NCBI GenBank assembly: GCA_963691705.1
Contig: OY829541.1
Span: 55,413,931 to 55,477,930, forward strand
Direction: 5' to 3'
Source of the DNA: Viola odorata
Lineage: Eukaryota; Streptophyta; Magnoliopsida; Malpighiales; Violaceae
DNA length: 64,000 bases
The position numbers and the translations under genes are program-made. This document shows positions 22,971-35,534 of this stretch, in pieces. The notes under the pieces are model-generated. The model searched no databases. It was not told the DNA's origin and was given only the letters and a program-made list of their open reading frames with translations. Each line of letters opens with the position of its first letter. Positions within the stretch are counted from its first letter, which is position 1.

Positions 22971-24957
22971 GCCCCTGAAAAGGATATTTCGAAAGCCTGA
23001 ATCTTCCGGGAGGATGTTGATCTGGGCGCTCGAGTTAGAGCAATATGGATTGAGGTATCAGTCTCGGTCGTCCGTAAAGGCTCAGATCCTGGCTGATTTC
23101 ATAGCGGAATGCACATTTACGGAGGACCCCTTAGAAGGTGTGCCTGAAGCGGAATGGGGAGATATGGACCTCCCATTCCCGGAAACCTATACGGACCTCT
23201 GGATCGTCCACGTAGATGGAGCCAAAAACCAAGAGCTGGCTGGGGCTGGAATCTTTATAAACGGGCCACTGATATGCACATACGATATGCCATCCGAATC
23301 CTACAGCCTTTGTCTAATAACGCGGCAGAATATGAGGCGTTGCTAGCCGGGCTCAGAATCGGAAAAGGACTTTCTTCTAAAGGAAGGCATGATACTGGAC
23401 GAACAGGAGACCTGCGTCTAAAAATCTGTGGCGATTCCAAGTTAATAATGGACCAGGTCTTGGGACATTCTCGGGCCCGTGAACCTATCATGATTCAATA
23501 TCTCGCCAAAGTAAAGCGAGAACTATTGGAAATAAAAAAAGAGGGCATGCAAGTCAGCTTCGAGCACATTCCTCGGGAGGAAAACGCTGAAGCAGACAGC
23601 CTAGCGAAATTGGCCGCAGATCCGGAAGCGCTTATACCCAAAGGCATATATTATCATGAGCTATCGGTACCGTCCTTCATGGAGGAGCAAGTGCCGTTGT
23701 GTGTGGAGGAACGTGAGAACGACTGGCGAATTCCCGTAATTAAATACTTGAAACACGAAGAACTGTCTGAGGATACCGCTGAAAAGAAGAAGGTACTGAA
23801 ACAGGCAGCTCGTTGTACGTACTATGATAGGGATCTGGTTCGAAGATGTTTCTCTCACCCTGCCGCCAAGTGTATAACGGGGCAAGAGGGTCTTCATACC
23901 TTGCGCGAAATCCATGAAGGAGTGTGTGGTATGCACGTGTCAGGTGGTACCCTGGCGGCGCAAGTCTTCCGGTCTGGGTTCTATTCGCCTACCATCCGAA
24001 AAGATTGTCACAACTATGTGCAAGCTTGCCCTAAGTGTCAGGAGTTTGCTAAAATTCCTCGGCGACCCGCCACTGAAATATCTGAAATTATCGCCCCCTG
24101 TCCTTTCGCCAAATGGGGGATCGATATTCTAGGTCCATTCCCAAAGGCAAGGTCCCAACTGAAATTCGTAATAGTGGCGGTAGACTATTTCACCAAGTGG
24201 GCCGAAGCTGAAGCGGTCGCCACCATCACGGCGGAAAAAACTTGGCGTTTCTTCAAACATCAAGTTATCATGAGATTTGGCGTTCCCCGTGTCCTCGTCA
24301 GCGACAATGGGACGCAATTCACCAGCCAATTCTTTCAAGACTAGTGCTCAGAATTTGGAATCGAGCAACGCTCTTCCTCCGTGGCTCACCCGCAAACTCA
24401 TGGACAAGCGGAAGTGACCAATCGGAGCATACTCGGCGGCATTAAGAAAAATCTAGAAGGGTCTAAAAAGAAATGGGCTGATGAGCTGCCGTACGTGATG
24501 TGGGCGTATCGCATGACTGTTAAGACTAGTACCGGAGAAACACCCTTCGCGTTGGCCTTCGGAACCGAAGTCGTCACACCGGTAGAGATTGGAACCATGA
24601 GCCTACGGGTGGCCCACTTTCGTGAGGAACTGAATGAGGAAAGGTTAAGAGCTAACCTGGATGCGTTACCAGAAGTCCGAGAAGAAATCCTTCTGAAAAC
24701 GCAACATTACAAACGAAAGATGGCCCGATATCATAATAGGCGCGTAAAAGAGCGGTTACTGAACACTGGTGACTTGGTGCTCAGAGACAAGCGAGCGGCA
24801 GGACAACGAATGGGAAAACTCAGTCCGAACTGGGAAGGACCATATCGTGTCACCCACGTTGTCAGGAAAGGAGCCTATCATCTGGAGACACTCGATGGTA
24901 CACCCTTATCCAACTCTTGAAATATCGCTCGCTTGAAGCTATATTATGCTAGAATTT
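22971..24957 (+). pseudogene. Element B gag-pol, 3' part (RNase H domains, integrase), after element C
   Basis: Resumes at LKRIFRKPES, in frame with the protein before element C. An archaeal-type RNase H follows (VHVDGAKN, NNAAEYEAL, CGDSK, EADSLAKLA), then the integrase zinc finger (two His, then CPKCQEF) and the catalytic core with Asp in WGIDILGPF, Asp in SDNGTQF and Glu in HGQAEVTN. Damage: a 1-bp loss near 23267, TAG at 24342 (CAG in element A) and TGA at 24918 (TGG in A). The natural end is near 24957 in both elements. Confidence 0.9.
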
Positions 24958-26051
24958 GATTTTATCTGCACCTTTGATTTATGCCAACCCTAACCATGAC
25001 TAATGCTCGATGAGAGAGCTTTCGTGGGTTTTTTGTGGTTGCTTTTGCGCAGATAAAAAGGGGGTATCTTGGGGAAGTGAAAAGTCCTATCCTTGTGATG
25101 GCCGGTCTTGATCAGATGACCCACTAAGTGAGGGCACTACCCAACATACCTTGAATTAGCGTCGGATTGAAAGATCCTGGACGCCCCCGGGGGTGAAAAG
25201 TCTTATCCTTGTGATGACCGATCTTGATCAGATGGCTCATTAAACCACCCGGTATCTTTGGGAGTGAAAAGTCCTCTCCTGGTACAGACTGATCTCGTGG
25301 AGACGGTCCATCAAGAAGAGGCACGCCTCAAAGAAATAGAAACTCCGTCTAGAAACAAGACTCCTATCTTAACGGTTGGGCTGCTGCGGCCAGGCCATTA
25401 AGGAAGGACACGGTTCTAGATGAGAGGGCAACGCCCAAAAGTGAAAATTCCCCAGCCTTGTGATAGCCGTCCCGATCCGACAGCTCACTAAGATGAGGCA
25501 CTTAAGGGCCGATCGTGAAAATAGGGAAACGTGGAGAATCGTGAAATCCCGGCTAGTAACCAGATGCGTAATCCCTGGTGAAGTATAGAGCTGATAGCGA
25601 AAGCGATTCTCCATGGGTTCCAGGGTAACGCCCTATGATGGCAGCAGAAAAGCTCCTACGGGTAATCGCTATATCTCGTAACATGTTTTTGTTACTGATG
25701 ATTTACAATTGAGAATGCACAGAATACTTTTCGGGCAGCGGAAAGAGCAAGGATCTCATGGGCAGAGATACCATCAGACTCCCTAGGGAAGCTAGCCCAA
25801 GACCGAGTTCCGTACTTTTGACAGGAACGCTAAGGGTCTAGTTGGAAAAGGAAAAGCGCATAGAATGAATATGGCCAAGACAACGCCAAAAGGACCCACA
25901 AACAAACAATAGGACAAAAGGAAAGTCAACGATAAGATTGTCTGAACACATCAAAATGTTAAAGGAGGGTACAAACAATGAGGGGCAAGTAATAACAAAA
26001 ACTTAACGACCATGGGTCATCAAGAGAAGGGTGATACAACCTTGAAGCGCG
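24958..26051. other. Element B non-coding zone where gag-pol and antisense transcription converge
   Basis: No gene. At 25064-25330, and again near 25435, lie about four imperfect units of 70-115 bp with core GTGAAAAGTCCTATCCTTGTG then GATCAGATG. Element A has the same repeats at 38990-39235. The zone lies between the gag-pol stop and the end of antisense gene Y, so it may hold terminators for both directions (inference). Confidence 0.65.
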
Positions 26052-28421
26052 TTAGCCTTTGGGGTTCCTTCGTTTCCAGCCTGCCGCTTTGGCCTGGCGA
26101 AAGCCTTCCTCGTTTATATGCCCTGATCTTCGTTTGAAAGCGGCAGTAACCTCATCGGGTTTGTACGCGTCAACCCCATGGACCTCTTCGAAACAATCAA
26201 CCAAAGTAATGGCAGTCTGTTCGACGTGCCACATACTCTTATCGGCTGACTCTTCCTCCAGGATAGCTTTCTCCTTGAGCAAAGATGATCTCTCATTCTC
26301 CCAGGATAGCTTCTCTTCTTCCAAAGCGGTGACTCTGGTTTTTTCCGCTGCTAAGGCGACAGATTGCTCCTCTTCTCGCTCCCGATGAGCTAGCAATAGA
26401 TTAGTGCGCTCATCCAACCACTTTTTCTTCTCATCCCGCTCTCGCTCTAATTCTTTCAAAGCGGAAGAGAGGGAAGCAGCTTGACTTCGCGCTTCCTCAA
26501 CCCAGTAATGGAAATACATCATACTGGAGAAAAGAATGGAGCGTATAGAGTTTTCCCTGTCAGGCACAGGCCGCGAAAGAAAAGCTTCCCGTTCTGCTGC
26601 AGACGCCAGTAATTGAGAAGCTAACAAAGCTGTGATGTCAGTAGAGCCGTCACCTCCCAACGCTACCAAAGCGGTATTCCGGAGATCAAATAACCCAATT
26701 TGATGGGTCACCACACCAGGCCCACTCAGCGGACCGAGATCTGCTACACTATTAAAAGTAGCCCCTCCTTCACCAAAACGATCCCTGAGAGCGATGCGCG
26801 AAGGAAGAAACCCCAAGGAAAGGGGAGAGCGGACCTGTGATGATGAACCTCCCGGAGCGATATATGCGCCATGAGGTGGATAGCCTGAGAAATCCTGCAA
26901 GACATCCTGATACCCCATATTGGCCGAGTACGCGTGGGCGGAACCACCGAAAGAATGGGGAGAAGCCTGAAAGGTATCGCCCGTACCCAGATTCCCTAAA
27001 AATCCCGAAGGATTGTCTCCCTAAGGAGCGGTTGTAGACTCAAACCCGTCAGTGGACCTATTCTCCGCCTCAATGTTAGAGGAAGGGGGGTTTCCGTCCT
27101 CATGTCCTAATCGCTGTCTCTTGCCGGAACTGGTCAGTGCATAACCCAAATCCATGGTGTCCGAGGGAGGAGCGGAGGTAACAACAGCGATAGTGTCCTG
27201 ACCAAGAATATGATGTGAAATACAGAAAAGAAGAAGGAAAGGAAATAACAACAGAAATAGAAATGCAGCCTATCACAGCTAAAGAGTATCCTTACCGCAG
27301 CGATAACAGAAGGAGGTGTTTTTGATGAGCTTGCCGCGTCCGGAGAAGGTGTGAGAGCGGCAACGCTTCTTGTTTTTCTCTTCTTTTTTCCTTTGGAAAT
27401 GGCCTTAGGAGCCTGTGAAAAAGAAGAAGTCTGAGCAGGAGGGGCAGCGACGGTCACGAGGGGAACGCCCGAAGGAATGTCGGCCGAAGAAGACACTTGG
27501 GCAACGCTCGCGGAATCGGCCGGACGTTCGGTGGGATTATCAGTTGCTTCCGGGGAAGCATTTTTCTCTTTCCCCTCTCTCTCTTGAGCCCTCCTCAAAC
27601 GTCTCCTTACGCTCTAGGGTTGATAACGGGGATCCGTCGCTGTGAAAGCATAAAATTACGTCAGCATTAGTATCAGTGACAACAAAGAAAGGATTAACGC
27701 AGCACTCACGTTTAACACAAGCATGAATGTCCATTCGACAAGCCACTTGGCGAATGTGAACGCTGATTTCCAGTTAAAGTAATTTGTTTAACTAGCCTTG
27801 TTCACGCTGCGGAAGGGTCCCTGGTTGGCTCCAAACGGTGTCATCCACGTTTTGGTTAAAACCAGATCGCCACCAGGAACAAAAGTCTTCAGGAATATCT
27901 ATCACGAAAAACTCCTTTTTCCAGCCATCAATGGAAGACTCGATATGGAGGAGTTTCCAAGTAAAGGACTTAAGAGAGTCATCGTCAAAGCGGGGCGATA
28001 TCGTTATCACTCCCCGGCATTTCATCAGCTTAAAAACAGATTTAAGCAACAAAAGGGAAGGGGAAGTAATCCCTTTGTATCTACAAAGCTCCAAAAAAGC
28101 ATAAACACAACAATATGCATTCGGAGACAATTGAGTCGGAGACAGATCGCCGGCAATAAGCAATTCCTTGACAAAAGGGTCAATGGGAAGGCGGAAACCA
28201 TAACGGAACATCTGCGCATACATGACCCTACGAGTGCCCGTCAGAGCGTTGTTTAAACGAAGAGACTCAGGGGCAACACTGGTCTTATAATCATCAGGGA
28301 TGATAGCATTATGGGCGGCCAAATGGTCACGGAGAGCGGCCTCAGAAGTAATAACACTGGCTGTAATATCCATCATTTTTTCATCGGCAGATTTTGACTC
28401 AGAACGGCGAGTCTTAGCCAT
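26052..28421 (-). pseudogene. Antisense gene Y of element B (PF04195-like), nonsense-broken
   Basis: Same structure as the open Y gene of element A: exon 1 28421-27710, exon 2 27639-27296, exon 3 27197-26052. The two introns have GT-AG ends; the first is exactly 70 bp in both elements. Exon 1 encodes the N-terminal domain (YGFRLPIDPFVKELL, FRLPI and ISPRFDDDSLKSF); exon 2 a basic KGKKKRKTRS motif; exon 3 a long coiled coil ending AGWKRRNPKG. Four in-frame stops disrupt it: TAG at 27792 (TGG in A), TAA near 27777, TAG near 27614 and TAG near 27021. It cannot make the full protein, but the copy shows the gene is a fixed part of the element. Confidence 0.75.
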
Positions 28422-28591
28422 GGCAGATTTAAAAAAGAAACTAAGAGATGAAGAAGACGATGGAGAAGAAAGGAAATACCTTCGGAAAAAGCACTTCGAA
28501 GAGCCCTGAACAGTGGGGAGAAAACGAGACGGCTGAAAGAGAATATTGGAGAAAAGGATGGTAAAAGAAAACAAAAAGAATAAATATTGGG

Positions 28592-28598
28592 TTTTATA
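28592..28598 (-). promoter_or_regulatory. TATA box of antisense gene Y (element B)
   Basis: TATAAAA on the minus strand, about 170 bp upstream of the start codon, at the same distance as TATAAAA (35701) before gene Y in element A. The conserved context is GGTTATAAAACCCAATA. Confidence 0.6.
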
Positions 28599-29027
28599 AC
28601 CCTAGTGGTTTAAACGAAACGATGGATGCCACGGTCGTTGAGTGGAAGCGGCACAAGAAACAGACTCAGGTAATGAGTGCAACCCTAGGAAAGCGCTACA
28701 ACGCCTCAATTTAGGCAAAGTTTTCAAACACGCTAGCCCATAGCGTCAGAAGAAATGGACATGTGCGCCTATACAATCATGACTTTTCCCATGAAAGGAC
28801 GGCAAGCATTAAATGCTCTGAAAAGCGAACATAGTCCCTTGGAAAAAACAAGTATGACATCGCCAGAAAGCGCGAGAAGGCGTTACGAAAAACCGACAGC
28901 GATATGTCAACGCGGAAAGATAGAAAGAAATTCAAAAAGCAATAAAATCATCGTGTAGCAAGGCATTATTACAAGACCAAGAAACAAATAAATAGAAAGT
29001 CTGCTAAAGGAAATAAGTCCCTATTAA

Positions 29028-31266
29028 TCAGGGGCCTTTGCCAGCATCGCGGTCCTCATCCCTTTGTCCTCCGACAGAAGAAGAAAGATCTTCCTCGCCG
29101 TCCCTCAAATCTTTCAACCTCTTGGAAGCGTTATCGGCCAGCACCGACGGGTTAACGTTTCCTTGGTGATAGAGATTCATAAACTCGGAGAGGCAGATAT
29201 CCATGGTCTTGTTTATTTTTGAAGGTATTTTGGCCAAATCGGCATCGCGAGATGCTATCTCTTCGCGAAGTAGGACATTCCTCCTATCAGCCACCACCAA
29301 TTCTGCCTCTAGAAGGTTTGCCTTAGACTTCCCCTTTGATTTTTCTCGAGCAAGCTCAGCACGACAGTCGTCCAGTTCCGCCTGAGTTCGCTCTTGAAGC
29401 TGCGATAGTGCCGACACCCTAGTCAGGGCGGCATCTAGTTCCCCTTTCAAATCAAGAGAAGGAGGAACCTTATCCCGCTGATCATCGAAAAAGTAATTCA
29501 GCTCACGGAAGCAGACTAGCATGTCGGTCAAAAGACGCGAATGTCGTACGTCAGGAGGATGCCGCAAGAACTCTTCCTTGTCCTTCGAAGAAGCAAATAT
29601 TTGTCCCACTATCGGGCCCACCGGCTCTTCCCTTGAGGATGGATCCGATATCCCTAAAGCACGAAGACCGTCAGTACCAAGGGAAGACAAGTCCAATTGA
29701 TACGCGGCAGGGCCTTGAAAGCCTTGAGGAGACAAATTGGCGATATAAGGGGGACAACAACTCTTAACGGAATCACCCACGCCCGAAACCGAAGAAATAT
29801 ACACCGCCTCAGGTTTCTGTGGGGAAAGGATAGGAGGAGCAATCGGATTCGGAACTGGCAAACTCACACTTGGAGTAAAGGGGCGAATTGGAGTAGTAGA
29901 ACTGCCAGACGCTATAGATGAGCCCATTGCTGCTAAAACCTCATGAGTCTGGGGAAGAATGACAGAAGACGCCTTAGTAACCTCAGTTGTTGGCAAAGGA
30001 CCCGTAACGTTTGAAGTGTTGACTTCCTTGACAGGGACCCCACTGACTTCCTCCACGGAAGGAATTGGTGGGTCAGACCTCTCTTGGCGAACCCTCTTCA
30101 CGAGACGCTCAGTTTCGGCAGCAATCTTGTCGCTATCATCCTCGGTTGACTCCGCTACGGGATCATTTTTTCTTGACCTAAGCTTCATCCGCTGGGCAGG
30201 GGTAGCGTGACGCAGTTCGGGACCCGTATCCATGCTTCCGCTATCGTTGTCGATTTCTTCAACCACAGGGATACTTGGGGCCACTCTTTTACTGCGAGGC
30301 GGCAACCAATTCTCCAGAAAACGAGAAGATCGGCTGGAGGCACTGCGTGTCGCGACAGTTTTGTTTCTCTTTCCTCGTGGCGGAATAGGCGGACGACTGA
30401 AGCCTTCCGGGGGAGGAGAAGGGGGTAACATCTGAAGCGGCGCTACGTCCAAAGGTGCATCACTCTCTCCAGAAGAGCGTCCTTCAGCGTTACCTGCCGA
30501 CAAAATATTTTAATATAACAAGAAAGGGGGAGCGATAAGGCGATAAAAGAAAAAACTCACCAGCGACACACTCTGACAAAGGCCTGAACCGAGCAAATTC
30601 TCGAATACGGAAAGACCCTTCTATCTCTATTAGAGCGTTAACACTAGACACATCCATACTGGACAACACATCCGATTTTCGCCAAGCGGCACCAGTGATT
30701 ACTCGGTTGAAACCACCGCGCCAATACTGAGAAGGTAAGCGAACGGTAAAGAAGCCATTTTTCCAGTTGTCCACGTTTTCCTCGAAACCTTGAAAGTTCC
30801 GCCAGAAAAACCGGATGATATCATCATCCCATCTAGGGGTGATATCTATCAAGCAGCCACGGCACCTCAAGATGAAAAATATACGGAATAGATCGAGCGA
30901 AGGAGCGAAAATGTGCTTCATCTCACATGAACGAAGAAAGGCGTAAAGCCCACACCAGGAAGAGGGAGTTATTTGAACAGGATTAAGATCATAATGATTG
31001 AGCAGCTTCATCAGAGAAGTATGAAGTGGAAGACGAAACCCGTAGGTAAACATCTTGAAATAAACCAATCGAAACGTCCCCCACATGGCATCAGTGAGCC
31101 GAGTATCCTTCAGAGGGACATAGGGACGATATCCCGTAGGGAAAGTGATACCATTTTCCTCTAACTCAGCCTTCAAAACTTCATTACAGTCAAAGATACT
31201 ACGAGCTTTCCTAACCTCGGGATCTAAGGGATTCTCGGTGGTTGCAGAGAACACAATATGAGACAT
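29028..31266 (-). CDS. Antisense gene X of element B: intact spliced PF04195-like protein, 723 aa
   Basis: Exon 1 31266-30561 and exon 2 30493-29028 join across a 67-bp GT-AG intron to give 2172 bp with no stop. Residues about 50-235 carry the domain similar to the plant 'putative gypsy type transposon' family (KDTRLTDAMWGTFRLVYF, YGFRLPLHTS, PSLDLFR, ITPRWDDD). The middle is Pro- and Ser-rich with RMKLRSRK and KRVRQERS as possible nuclear signals. The C-terminus is a predicted coiled coil (LQERTQAELDDCRAELAREK onward) and an acidic tail. Gene X lies opposite to gag-pol. Its intron survives transposition because the genomic RNA is the other strand. Gene Y is a paralogue. Function unknown; silencing control or transposition accessory are guesses. 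Confidence 0.75.
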
Positions 31267-31719
31267 AATGAACTGGAAAAGTAAAGCTATGGCGATAGAG
31301 GAACAAAATACCTGGAGCAAAGAACCAGTGAATCGGTCGTCGGCACCGGTGAGCAATAGCAGTGAAATCTCTCAGAAAGAAAGAAGCACAGAAGAGAGGA
31401 AATACGAAGAATTTTGAAATAATGGCAGAAAGTGTTAAAGAAGAAGGGCGAATTCCTTTTAAAGAAAACCTAAAAAAGGAACAGCCTGTGAAAGCTGGGC
31501 ACGTGCAAAGTGAAAAAGACGCGTGGACGGTCATCAATGTCTTTTGGAAGAAGACGGTTACTGACTGGAAACCGAAAAACGGTTGCGCCCCAGCGAAAGG
31601 GTTACTCCCGCGATAACCCTGGAGACACAAAAAGGAAAACGGTGGAACAACGATAAGAAAAGTTCTATTATTGAAAAAGCCATACGGCATCTACAAAATG
31701 AGAAGCCAGCCGTGCCCAA

Positions 31720-32130
31720 CTATTCACCATCAGACCAAGAGATGCCGTAGCAGTAAACCACGTCATCCTCATCTTCCCCAGGGAAAGGAAAAGGCTCTTC
31801 AACCTCCTCCCCCACGCGAGCAGACGACTGATCTGACTTCTCCCCGATGGGTGGTGGCACCGCCCCAACAGCTGAACAGGCCGAAGGAGCCTCTAGCGAT
31901 GGCTCACGAAGAGGACAGGATGCTTCCTTCCCCTTAGAAGAAAGAGTGGCCAGTGCGTCATAAAAGGACTTAGAAGCCTTCGCAGCCTCCTTCCTCCGTT
32001 TCTTGCGGCACCGTCGTCGAACGGGCGGCCTCCAAGGGGGCGACGGAGGAGGATTATCAGAGTCAGGAGAAGTCGGAGGAGTGGGTGGAGAATCTCGAGC
32101 AAACGTATCTAAGAGGCGAGAATCAGCCAT
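31720..32130 (-). CDS. Antisense gene V of element B: Pro-rich, acidic-tailed small protein, 136 aa
   Basis: An intact frame from ATG 32130 (MADSRLLDTF) to a stop at 31720. The N-terminal 45 residues, including the Pro-rich part and the basic RRRCRKKRRK, and the tail DDVVYCYGISWSDGE are nearly identical to the copy in element A. The centre is more variable and 7 residues shorter. A minus-strand TATAAAA at 32208-32214 lies about 80 bp upstream. I recognise no named family. Confidence 0.68.
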   Translation of the reverse strand: MADSRLLDTFARDSPPTPPTSPDSDNPPPSPPWRPPVRRRCRKKRRKEAAKASKSFYDALATLSSKGKEASCPLREPSLEAPSACSAVGAVPPPIGEKSDQSSARVGEEVEEPFPFPGEDEDDVVYCYGISWSDGE

Positions 32131-32207
32131 AAGATGACAAAAAATACTGGTGGCAAAGAAAAACAACAAAAAAGATAAATGATAGTGAAGGAAGAGAGAT
32201 TCCCCTT

Positions 32208-32214
32208 TTTTATA
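32208..32214 (-). promoter_or_regulatory. TATA box of antisense gene V (element B)
   Basis: TATAAAA on the minus strand in the context GGCTATAAAAAAGG, matching the position of the weaker TATTTAAG before V in element A. Confidence 0.55.
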
Positions 32215-32605
32215 GCCAGAAAACGGGGAAAAGGATTTTTGATCTTCCAACCCGACTCTTGAGAAGAGGCGCGTGCATAGCCTGAAGTGAAAATGTGGAT
32301 TTACAGTCACGCCTGTTGAGATTTTCCCCTGATCGAGGAAAACCGCAAACTCGCCCAGTCAGTTGTCAAGACAACTGCGGCGCAAATTTAATGCAAAGCC
32401 ATCGACCAATAAATGATCCAGTGATTGAACCTTGTCTGTGAGACTGAAAATATCCTCAGGGGGAAAATAACAAAAGGATGCAATAAAGAAGGAGAAGAAC
32501 AGTCACAAGACAGCACAATAAAAAACAGTTTATTTATTACGGCCTAATGGCCAGGAGGTACATGGACAAACGAGAAAGGAAAGGGCACAAAGGGAGCCAC
32601 TGCTA

Positions 32606-32983
32606 TCAGGCGTCAGAGCCAACGTCCTCAGGCACTTCGGGAAGGTCCCTCAAGGAATCCATGACCAGGAGTAGATCATGGGAAGTGGCCCTCATCCCCT
32701 TCAGGCAGCACCCCAACATATCTTTGCGCTGCTGCAGCATGACGATCACTACTTGGATCCGAGCGATGGAGGCTGCCAGTTTCGATACGCTCTCCAAGGG
32801 ACTGAAATCCTCCAGAGAGGTGGCCCCCAGCCTAGAGTGAAGCGGAGTTAGCATCCCTTGCAACTCCAGGATGTCCTCAGAAGTCTTAACCAGCATGTTC
32901 TCCAGAAATTCGACGTCGCCATCATTAAGGTTCTTCAGAGAATGACCCTTGGACAGAAGGAAATTCTTAGTCAGATGATCCAT
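32606..32983 (-). CDS. Antisense gene W of element B: small helical protein, 125 aa
   Basis: ATG at 32983 is chosen because it matches the start in element A; the frame is open further upstream without conservation. About 11 of 125 residues differ from the A copy, most of them conservative (R/K, I/L, D/E, I/V). A TATA box (TTATAAAT, minus, about 33032-33039) lies 50 bp upstream. It is mostly alpha-helical by composition with a Cys pair near the centre (GCCLKG). No family recognised. Confidence 0.7.
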   Translation of the reverse strand: MDHLTKNFLLSKGHSLKNLNDGDVEFLENMLVKTSEDILELQGMLTPLHSRLGATSLEDFSPLESVSKLAASIARIQVVIVMLQQRKDMLGCCLKGMRATSHDLLLVMDSLRDLPEVPEDVGSDA

Positions 32984-33254
32984 GATGCAAGTTGGAAAAG
33001 ATGAGGAGAACGTGAGGGAAAAAACTCCCTGATTTATAAGCTCCAAGAAGGGGGTTTCGAGGGAAAGGACAAAGGAGTCCTCAAAAGACGAGTCAATCCA
33101 ATGACCGCAAGGGCTGGTGAGCCCAGAGTGGAAAGAAAGGGCGATGATCGTATACCGACCGCAACACTGATATGGAAAAGAGTACGAGACAGAGCTTGAA
33201 AAAATGCCGAAGGATACGATATCACGGGTAGTCATCACGGAAAGGCCATGTGGC

Positions 33255-33396
33255 TACCGGTATCCACAGTGTAAGGCCGCGTTGATGTCACAGGTGGCCC
33301 TTGGAGCGTAAAACCGCGTCGGCATCGCAGGCATCTGGAGGTATAAAGTCGCGCTAGCCATAGGCAGCCGATGGCGTAAAGCCGCGTTGATATCGC
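33255..33396 (-). repeat. ~36-bp tandem units upstream of antisense gene W (element B)
   Basis: Three to four diverged units around ATCAACGCGGCTTTACGCC (minus strand), also present at 2265-2400 in element A. Their place upstream of W suggests a promoter-proximal control array (inference). Confidence 0.6.
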
Positions 33397-33937
33397 TATT
33401 TCCTCTAGCGTAAAAGAAAGATTGAGCTCGTTTGACCTCAAATCTCTGTAAGTACAAAAAGTTTACTAACTTTATATTCGAATCTATCTCCTTCTTATGT
33501 TTGCAGAACACTTGGAAGGACAATGGATCTGGAATATGTGCCAGCCCAACCCGCGATACGATTTAGTGGAATATCCTCGACGACATTATCGGTAATCTGA
33601 CAACAGCTTGCTCGCGATTCGAATGAGCTGAAGCTCCTTAGATCCCCCTGAGGGGTCAATCGGAGTAATATCGCCGGGCGGAAAGTAAGGATCTCTACGA
33701 ACGCGATAGAGACATCTGTTCAGAGTGAGTCCTTGGATAAAGATGAAGATCAGAATCAGCTTGCCTGATGGTCCCAGACTTAAGCCCCAGTTCACCACTT
33801 GAGCCTTATCGACCTTGAGCATTCAAAGAAGCTCGGGAACCTTGCGAACTAATCGCCTCACAACGAAAACCTTCATCCGAGATTTCAGACATGGACAGCC
33901 CTTGGTAAACACTCGGGCTCTTTTTCAGTTGGGCTTA
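33397..33937. other. Element B 3' untranslated zone before the 3' LTR
   Basis: No gene. The end reads TTTTTCAGTTGGGCTTA before the LTR, conserved with element A but not a classical purine tract. Confidence 0.6.
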
Positions 33938-34458
33938 TGATAACAACTGAGATAGCCCTGACGGTCCTACTACAAGTGACTCTTGTCGGAGCGGTTTCCC
34001 AGACGGCCTACACGGGTATCAATGTATAGCCCAAGGATCAGCGATGGACTCCTAGGATGGTCGACTTCAGCGGGGGGGACTCACGCGACTCTACACGCAC
34101 GGCGTCATCCCGTCCTAGGAACCAACAAGGTTATCGCTCCCGACAGCCTCACGCGACATCACCCCCGACGTCATCAACTGATATCGCCTGTGACGTCATC
34201 ATCAAACGGCGCCTTTGTTGGTATCGCCAGGTATCGCTGTCCAGATTCTATAAATACCCCATCTTTTTCCATAAGGAGGTACGGTCAGATTCACCCAGAG
34301 AAACCCCTGCTACTTTAAAAACCCATACTGACTTAAGCATCGGAGTGTCTACGCCGGAGCTCCCCCTCCGGCGCTGTGCAGGTACACCCGACGTCATTCA
34401 CTACTGTTCCGATCATACGCGACGCAGAATCTCACAAGATCAACATCGAATCTTATCA
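33938..34458 (+). repeat. Element B 3' LTR
   Basis: 521 bp, four substitutions from 5852-6372. One change removes the first TATCGC motif (TATAGC). The hairpin lies at 34352-34373. Confidence 0.95.
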
Positions 34459-34463
34459 CTCCT

Positions 34464-35267
34464 CCTAACCCTCCCCCACAGAAACCTCAGCCTGTGTTTC
34501 TTTCTTCGATTTCGGGCATTGGTGATTTCGCAGAAAGTTGTTCTCCTCCTTATATCGCCAATCTTTCCCTTCAAGGCCTTCAAGGTCCCACCACACATCA
34601 GCTGGACTTGTCTTCCCTTGGTACCGACGGCCTTCGCGCTTTAGGGATATCAGACCCGCTATCGCGAGAAGAGCCAGTGGGCTCAATAGTGGGGCAAATG
34701 TTTACTTCTTCGAAGGACAAAGAAGAGTTCCTGCGGCATCCTCCTGAAGTACGGCATTCACGCCTTCTGACTGACATGCTGGCCAGTTTCCGTGAGCTAA
34801 ATTACTTTTTCGAAGATCAGCGTGACAAGGTTCGGCCTTCTCTTGATTTGAAGGCAGAGCTACACGCTGCCTTAGGGAAGGTAACAGAGTTGTCGTAGCT
34901 TCAGGAGCGAAACCAGGCGGAGTTGGATGACTGTCGTGCTGAGCTTGTTCGAGAAAAATCAAAAGGGAAGGCTAAGATAGAACTTCTGGAGGCAGAATTG
35001 GTGGTGGCTGACAAAAAGAATATCTTCCTTCGCGAAGAGATAGCGTCTCGCGATGCGGATTTGGCCAAAGTACCTTCAAGGATAGCCTGGTGTAAGAACA
35101 AGACCATGGAAATTTGTATTGCTGAATTTATGAGTCTCCATCGCCAGGGAACCGTTAATTCGTCAGTGCTGGCCGATTACGCTTCCAAGAGGATGAAGTC
35201 TCTGGGCGAAGTTGAGGGAGATCTTCCTTCTAGGACTGGCGACTGTGATGTCCGCGAGGGCCCATGA
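34464..35267 (+). pseudogene. Antisense gene X of element A, 3' part after element B
   Basis: Continues exon 2 of the gene started at 4421 in the same frame. It encodes LSSISGIGDF, SSLGTDGLRALGISDP, then the coiled coil (LDDCRAELVREKSKGK onward) and ends at TGA 35265-35267. A TAG at 34896-34898 replaces CAG of the B copy, so this half carries its own lesion as well as the insertion. Confidence 0.75.
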
Positions 35268-35534
35268 TTAATCGAAGCTGTTCCATTTAGAATATTTTTC
35301 TACTTATTTGTTTCTTTGTCTTGTAATAACGCCTCGTTGTGCGACAATATTCATATTTTACTGCTATTTGATTTTTATTCCGCCTTTTCAAAGCTGCCTT
35401 TTTTCATTAACGCCCTCTTGTGTTATCTCCTTTCTTGCGATATCGCTTTTGTTTTTTCCAAGAGATGGTACCTGCTTTTCAGAGCATTTAATGCTTGCTA
35501 TCCTTTCATTAGAAAAGTCGTGATTGTGCAGGCA

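Larger units (their letters stand above)
5852..34458 (+). mobile_element. Element B: Ty3-gypsy (Tat lineage) retrotransposon, relative of A, nested in A's gene X
   Basis: A plus-strand gypsy element flanked by CTCCT at 5847-5851 and 34459-34463, with 521-bp LTRs differing at 4 positions (0.8%). LTR ends form TGATAA/TTATCA. Without element C it is about 16.0 kb, the same size and layout as A: gag-pol, repeat zone, then four genes on the opposite strand. Its LTRs align to A's over their whole length but are clearly diverged (roughly three quarters identical by eye), so A and B are two subfamilies rather than recent sister copies. Confidence 0.95.
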
